From NCBI GenBank assembly GCA_043766165.1, contig JAYUIJ010000071.1, positions 1 through 8,596 of the forward strand: a stretch of DNA of 8,596 bases, read 5' to 3'. Positions 5,191 through 8,596 of the stretch are shown in pieces. Positions within the stretch are counted from its first letter, which is position 1. Every line of letters begins with the position of its first letter. Position numbers and translations under genes: made by a program. This stretch comes from CAIJZX01 sp043766165. Its GTDB lineage: Bacteria; Patescibacteriota; Patescibacteriia; SBBC01; CAIJZX01. The notes under the pieces were generated by a model. That model did not search any database and was not told the DNA's origin. It worked only from the letters and a program-made list of their open reading frames with translations.

Positions 5191-5799
5191 ATGCTCAAGG
5201 CTATCTACTTCGATTACCACGGTGTTCTCGATCGACATACGTTTCGAGGCTTGTTAGAGACCATGGGGCAAACTTGGTTGCGGACAAGAAACCAGGACGA
5301 TCAACAGTATCTCAATGCTTTCATTCAACGCGAACAAGAACCTGGACATCACTACACCGCGGGTAAAACTGTGCCAGCTGCGTATTGGCATCGCATTGCC
5401 CAAGAGTATGGTCAAGAGGTAGAAAAAATCGGACGACAATATTTACTCCACGTTCAGCCCATCCGTGAAACGTGGAACCTAGTCAGCTTGCTTCACGAGA
5501 AGTTCGATGTGGGGTTGTTTAGTGACTGCCCACTGGATAAGAAAGAAGCGATCCGAAGCGCGTACGCGTTAACAGAATTTTTTGACTATCTCGTTTTTTC
5601 TTGCGATGTCCAGTTGTCAAAACGTTCACCCGAGTTCTTCAACTTACTGTTACAGAACGGGTTGTTCAAATCCGAAGAGTGTTTGATTATTGATAACAGC
5701 GAGGCCAATATCAAATTCGCACAGAAACTCGGTTTTCAGGCCCATGTATATACAACGCCCGAAGAACTACAAACATTTATTGAAACCCTCCATGCCTAA
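5191..5799 (+). CDS. HAD-superfamily hydrolase-like protein with altered motif I
   Basis: A 202-residue cytoplasmic protein with the order of a class I HAD hydrolase, closest in feel to the YihX/epoxide-hydrolase-N-terminal group. Motif I is YFDYHGVLD (6-14): D8 fits the nucleophile, but the usual second Asp at +2 is His (H10). Residues 18-85 form the helical cap. Motif II is LFSD with S111. Motif III is K144 in LSKRSPEFF. Motif IV is LIIDNSEANI (165-174), where one of the usual two Asp is Asn (N169). Phosphatase activity is therefore uncertain, and a changed reaction or a binding role is possible. The ATG at 5191 is preferred to an upstream GTG at 5155, because motif I sits four residues after it as in the family and a -10 lies just upstream. 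The gene overlaps MsrB by eight bases and leads the plus-strand cluster. Confidence 0.8.
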   Translation: MLKAIYFDYHGVLDRHTFRGLLETMGQTWLRTRNQDDQQYLNAFIQREQEPGHHYTAGKTVPAAYWHRIAQEYGQEVEKIGRQYLLHVQPIRETWNLVSLLHEKFDVGLFSDCPLDKKEAIRSAYALTEFFDYLVFSCDVQLSKRSPEFFNLLLQNGLFKSEECLIIDNSEANIKFAQKLGFQAHVYTTPEELQTFIETLHA

Positions 5800-6220
5800 T
5801 CCACCCATGACTGCCGACGAAGCGAAACAGAAACTAACACCAGAGCAATACAATGTTTGTTTTTTGAAAGGCACCGAACCGCCAGGTAGCGGTAAGTTTT
5901 TGAACAACAAAGAAACAGGCATGTATGTTTGCGTTGTCTGCGGTCAGGAATTATTCAAATCAGCCACCAAGTTTGACTCCGGCACTGGTTGGCCAAGTTT
6001 CTGGGATCCGGTCAAAGATTCCGAGGATCCGACTCGAGGAACCAGCGGAGCGAATGTGAAACTCCAAGATGACCATGAAATGGGTATGCGCCGGACGGAA
6101 GTACTTTGCTCACGTTGTAATTCCCATCTTGGACATGTCTTTAACGATGGTCCACAACCCACGGGACAGCGATACTGCATTAACTCATTGGCCCTGGAAT
6201 TCGTGCCACACAAAGAATAA
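5792..6220 (+). CDS. msrB: Peptide-methionine (R)-S-oxide reductase
   Basis: A 142-residue MsrB, which reduces the R form of methionine sulfoxide in oxidised proteins using thioredoxin or a similar donor. The family signature is complete: LTPEQY (15-20), the first zinc pair C47/C50 in CVVC, KFDSGTGWPSFW (60-71), the second pair C106/C109 in CSRC, HLGHVFNDGP (112-121) and catalytic C129 in GQRYCINS. Position 65, a Cys in many two-Cys enzymes (SGCGWPSF), is Thr here. This resembles one-Cys forms, although C23 in YNVC could serve instead. The ATG at 5792 overlaps the end of the HAD gene by eight bases, suggesting coupled translation; an ATG at 5807 is possible and loses nothing known. There is no signal peptide, so it is cytoplasmic. 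Confidence 0.96.
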   Translation: MPNPPMTADEAKQKLTPEQYNVCFLKGTEPPGSGKFLNNKETGMYVCVVCGQELFKSATKFDSGTGWPSFWDPVKDSEDPTRGTSGANVKLQDDHEMGMRRTEVLCSRCNSHLGHVFNDGPQPTGQRYCINSLALEFVPHKE

Positions 6221-6231
6221 CTATTAGCCTC

Positions 6232-6237
6232 TATACT
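6232..6237 (+). promoter_or_regulatory. -10 element just before the MazG-like gene
   Basis: TATACT, four bases before the ATG at 6242, in the short gap after msrB. The surrounding TATACTTA is the same as at the HIT gene. There is no Shine-Dalgarno and no clear -35. It suggests a leaderless internal start in the cluster. Confidence 0.45.
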
Positions 6238-6241
6238 TATT

Positions 6242-6571
6242 ATGACCTTTGAAGATTATCAACAAGCCGCCCGAACTACTGCACTCTATCCTGATTTGGG
6301 GAAAAACTTTGTCTATCCAACACTTGGATTAGTCGGCGAAGCGGGAGAGGTGGCTGAGAAAATAAAAAAAGTTATGCGCGATAAAGGCGGCGTGATTGAT
6401 GAAACAACGCGCACAGAATTACAAAAAGAACTTGGTGATGTCATGTGGTATTTGGCGCAGTTATCGTTTGAGCTAGGGATTAAGCTCGATGATGTCGCCG
6501 TTCAGAATATCGAAAAACTAAAATCCCGCCAGCTACGTGATCAATTACACGGCAGCGGCGATAATCGTTAA
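6242..6571 (+). CDS. MazG-like nucleoside triphosphate pyrophosphohydrolase
   Basis: A 109-residue all-alpha NTP pyrophosphatase of the MazG-like group, which splits NTPs or dNTPs to the monophosphate and pyrophosphate and often removes non-canonical nucleotides. The metal-binding motifs are intact: GLVGEAGEVAEKIKK (29-43) with E33 and E36 (ExxE), and ELGDVMWYLA (63-72) with E63 and D66 (ExxD). NIEKLKSR (89-96) matches the usual end of the domain. It is a single-domain protein, much shorter than two-domain E. coli MazG, and probably works as a dimer or tetramer. The start ATG follows a TATACT by four bases and the msrB stop by 21. The substrate cannot be told from sequence. Despite the name, there is no MazEF toxin pair here. 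Confidence 0.92.
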   Translation: MTFEDYQQAARTTALYPDLGKNFVYPTLGLVGEAGEVAEKIKKVMRDKGGVIDETTRTELQKELGDVMWYLAQLSFELGIKLDDVAVQNIEKLKSRQLRDQLHGSGDNR

Positions 6572-6582
6572 CTACTGGGACG

Positions 6583-6596
6583 GCTGATGAATCAGC
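6583..6596. repeat. Small perfect hairpin after the MazG-like gene
   Basis: GCTGA-TGAA-TCAGC, 11 bases past the stop. It has five pairs, a four-base loop and no T-run. It is too weak for an intrinsic terminator and may mark a processing site or a small operator before the DUF3467 gene. Confidence 0.3.
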
Positions 6597-6632
6597 AAGC
6601 TACATACTTACTACTTTTTACTTTCTACTGCC

Positions 6633-6917
6633 ATGCCCGACCAACCGCAACAACTCCAAATCAAAGCCACTGACGACGTACTGCGCGGTACATACGCTAA
6701 TGCGCTACAAATTTCCCACACCAAAGACGAAGTTATTTTCGACTTTCTTTCTATCGTCCCGCCACAAGGCCAGCTCGTTAGCCGAATTATCACTAGTCCA
6801 AGTCACGCCAAACAAATCGTTGCGGCGCTTAGCGAAAATCTAAAAAAGTACGAAGCGCAATTCGGTGCTCTCACCGCTTCGGAACCGCCAGTCAAGGAAT
6901 TTGGGTTCGGTTCGTAA
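6633..6917 (+). CDS. DUF3467 family protein
   Basis: A 94-residue soluble protein matching the pattern I know for DUF3467. The pattern is an early strand, then GTYANALQISHTKDEVIFDF (19-38), SRIITSPSHAKQIVAAL (50-66) and the helix NLKKYEAQFG (69-78). Members are short, cytoplasmic and common across bacteria, usually near 90-110 residues, so this is full length. Their role is not known to me; the family pattern of two beta strands and a C-terminal helix hints at a small binding protein. The ATG at 6633 has no Shine-Dalgarno; a pyrimidine-rich tract with several TACT words (6601-6629) lies upstream and may hold a -10 such as TACTTT (6619-6624). The next gene begins four bases after the stop, so the two are probably co-expressed. 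Confidence 0.85.
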   Translation: MPDQPQQLQIKATDDVLRGTYANALQISHTKDEVIFDFLSIVPPQGQLVSRIITSPSHAKQIVAALSENLKKYEAQFGALTASEPPVKEFGFGS

Positions 6918-6921
6918 TACC

Positions 6922-8031
6922 ATGAACGCCGAGCAGAGTCCCTGGACAGGTAAGCTGCTGGCATTTGCATTGCCTAGCGTGGTTGGCTCTGCTCTGTCGT
7001 GGTTTTTAGTTCAGCAAGCTTTGCGTGGACATGTTAACTTTACGGCACTGCCATGGCTGACGGCGTTATTATTTTCCCTATTCGGACTTGCGGCATTAGC
7101 GCTCTGGATAAGTCCAATTCTGCTCTTGAATTATCTGAGCCCAAGAATAGTCCGTTATTCCGTAGCAGTAGTTATAACAATTCCCATGCTCGTTTTTTTT
7201 CCGATGCATATCTGGACTTGGGTGGCGGTAACGGTCATGGTTATTGGCATCGGTTGGGGGAATGAATTAATGGCTAACCGGGTCCATGACCAATTGTCAA
7301 TTAAGCCGCAACGGACGTTTCCGACCGCGGTGCCAATGATTGTACTTTGTATCTTACTAGCTATTTCCGTTTTGTATTACCAACAGATCCGCGCCGGCCG
7401 CGAAACGGCTGATGAACTATCACAGCACTTGATTGATCAGACGACAACGCTGACCGAAAAAGCGATGCCGTTGATTTACAAAAACTATAGTTCAGATATG
7501 ACGGTCGATGAATTACTTGGTGCCCAGTTGCCAACTGCCGATTCGATCTTCAGCGACATTCAATTTGATTCACTCAACACGCAAACCCAAAAACAACAAG
7601 CTCTTGAACAAAAACTAGTAGCCATCGGTCTTACTCCAAGCGAAGTCAATATAGATTTGAAAAAAAATGAAGCCGACATCCGCCGTCAAATTGATGAACG
7701 TATTGCCCAGTATCGAAAACAGACCATTGATCAAGCCCGAAAAGAATTAGGCGCGCGGTTTAACGTTGTCCTGAAAGGGGATGAGACAATGCACAAAGTC
7801 TTAACTGATATCGTCGGCCGTCAATATAACCAACATTTCCAACGCTACGCGACAGTCGTGCCGATTGTTTTAGCGGCGGCATTATTCTTCTTGCTGCGAA
7901 TTGGGACAAGCCTCTTCCAAGCGATCATTGTTTGGGGTGGCTGGTTATTCTTGAAAATATATCGCTGGCTTCGCGTGCTGACAATTACTCATCAGACCGT
8001 GCCGGCTGAGAAGATGGAGTGGGGGAGTTGA
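6922..8031 (+). CDS. Multi-pass membrane protein with a large polar domain, unknown
   Basis: A 369-residue membrane protein that I do not recognise. The N-terminal third has hydrophobic segments at about 12-33, 43-71, 76-93, 95-115 and 133-153. A long polar domain (about 155-308) follows, rich in Gln, Lys, Glu and Asp, mostly helical and coiled-coil-like, with no recognised motif. Two closing segments lie at about 310-330 and 333-355, and then a short tail. The polar domain would be on one face of the membrane, most likely outside, but the topology depends on how residues 43-115 are divided. The ATG at 6922 is chosen over an upstream ATG at 6865, which lies inside the DUF3467 gene. No Shine-Dalgarno is seen, so expression probably depends on the gene four bases before it. 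It ends in TGA, four bases before the SAHH-like gene. Confidence 0.78.
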   Translation: MNAEQSPWTGKLLAFALPSVVGSALSWFLVQQALRGHVNFTALPWLTALLFSLFGLAALALWISPILLLNYLSPRIVRYSVAVVITIPMLVFFPMHIWTWVAVTVMVIGIGWGNELMANRVHDQLSIKPQRTFPTAVPMIVLCILLAISVLYYQQIRAGRETADELSQHLIDQTTTLTEKAMPLIYKNYSSDMTVDELLGAQLPTADSIFSDIQFDSLNTQTQKQQALEQKLVAIGLTPSEVNIDLKKNEADIRRQIDERIAQYRKQTIDQARKELGARFNVVLKGDETMHKVLTDIVGRQYNQHFQRYATVVPIVLAAALFFLLRIGTSLFQAIIVWGGWLFLKIYRWLRVLTITHQTVPAEKMEWGS

Positions 8032-8035
8032 ATGC

Positions 8036-8596
8036 ATGTCAGTCCGTAAACTTCCGCTGCTTGAATATTTGGTTCAACATAATAACCACAATGCATTTAC
8101 AGGTGTCGGGGTAATTGCTTGTCAACATCTACTCAGCACGACGGTTGATTTATTCCTGTCCATGAAGAAACTTGGACTTGATTTGTCATCAACGTATGTT
8201 CTTGGAAAAGCCTATTCATCGCATCCGCAAGTAGCAAGAAAATTACAAAAAGTAGGCGCGAATGTTTCTTCTCTAAGTTTTAGTTTTGACAGTTCAAAGT
8301 CATTTGATCAACAGTATGGAAGATATGTGGCTCAGCATGTACAACAAAGTCTCAGGGCGCTTAAAGCAAAAGGCGTCAAACGAATTATTCTGCTAGATGA
8401 CGGAGGGATACTTATTCGGTACTGCAAACAGCGTACAGGTAGCCTGACTATTATTGGTGCAGTTGAACAAACATCCTCGGGCTATACATCTTTAAAAAAT
8501 ATCAAGACCAGATTTCCAATTATTAATGTCGCCCGTTCACCAGTGAAATTAAAGTATGAGTCCGTCATGATTGCCGATGAGGTTGTGTCACGGCTC
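8036..8596 (+). CDS. S-adenosylhomocysteine-hydrolase-like protein, 3' end cut
   Basis: The frame is open to the right edge: 187 residues seen. It follows the order of S-adenosylhomocysteine hydrolase (NAD-dependent, SAH to adenosine plus homocysteine): ACQHLLSTTVDLFLSM (28-43) matches the ACLHMT...ET segment, ILLDDGG (118-124) the ILDDGGD segment, GAVEQTSSG (141-149) the GxxEETTTG segment, and FPIINVARSPVKLKYES (160-176) the INVNDSVTKSKFDN segment. Several expected residues differ: the second Glu of EETT is Gln (Q145), the Asp and Asn after K-x-K are Glu and Ser (E175, S176), the Asp after DDGG is Ile, and STQDHAAAA is absent. The N-terminus also lacks the usual EMPGLM segment. It is therefore a divergent relative, perhaps with another activity. 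The ATG at 8036 has GGAG eight bases upstream (8024-8027); an ATG at 8032 meets a stop at once. The NAD-binding domain would lie beyond the window. Confidence 0.75.
   Translation, partial: MSVRKLPLLEYLVQHNNHNAFTGVGVIACQHLLSTTVDLFLSMKKLGLDLSSTYVLGKAYSSHPQVARKLQKVGANVSSLSFSFDSSKSFDQQYGRYVAQHVQQSLRALKAKGVKRIILLDDGGILIRYCKQRTGSLTIIGAVEQTSSGYTSLKNIKTRFPIINVARSPVKLKYESVMIADEVVSRL

Noticed and set aside
5118..5198. 27-residue N-terminal extension of the glycosyltransferase
   Set aside because: It would run through the divergent promoter region and into the HAD gene start, and the first membrane helix begins naturally after the ATG at 5117.
6242..6571. MazG-like gene as part of a MazEF toxin-antitoxin locus
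   Set aside because: No mazE or mazF neighbour is present; the ExxE and ExxD motifs show a nucleotide pyrophosphohydrolase.
8029..8031. UGA read as an amino acid (alternative code of some CPR lineages)
   Set aside because: Genes here end normally and none carries internal in-frame TGA; reading through this TGA adds only five residues before TAA.

Overview
The window is dense bacterial DNA with protein genes on both strands and no stretch over 300 bases without a gene. I see no RNA gene, CRISPR array, transposase or integrase. The gene content is a small HIT hydrolase, a lipid-linked-sugar glycosyltransferase, HAD, MsrB, a MazG-like pyrophosphohydrolase, DUF3467 and many short membrane proteins. 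That mix, plus promoters lying almost on start codons, would fit a Patescibacteria/CPR-type genome. The assignment is an inference, because no marker gene is present. Genes read cleanly with the standard bacterial code.

Layout. (1) Bases 1-1066, plus strand: the end of a two-helix membrane protein, a HIT-family hydrolase and a 93-residue two-helix membrane protein. (2) Bases 1071-3335, minus strand: four short genes I do not recognise. Two start with signal peptides and two look soluble. Each has a strong Shine-Dalgarno, and the block has three sigma70-like promoters and three hairpin-plus-T-run terminators, giving the units 3254-2892, 2763-1935 and 1720-1115. (3) Bases 3345-5117, minus strand: a large GT-C (family 39-like) membrane glycosyltransferase. 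(4) Bases 5191-8596, plus strand: a tight run, HAD-like protein, MsrB, MazG-like NTP pyrophosphohydrolase, DUF3467 protein, multi-pass membrane protein, and an S-adenosylhomocysteine-hydrolase-like protein cut by the window end.

The clearest contrast is in expression signals. HIT, glycosyltransferase, HAD and MazG-like genes have a -10 element 4-8 bases before the start codon and no Shine-Dalgarno, so they look leaderless. The minus-strand block has real leaders, AGGAGG-type sites and its own terminators, and looks more G+C rich. One leader (for 1115-1720) can fold into two mutually exclusive hairpins.

How the genes work together can only be suggested. The plus-strand cluster holds maintenance functions (methionine sulfoxide repair, nucleotide clean-up) next to an unusual SAHH-like protein. 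The minus-strand block may produce secreted or envelope proteins, and its neighbour may glycosylate envelope components. The best candidates for something undescribed are the minus-strand block with its structured leader and the SAHH-like protein with altered active-site positions.
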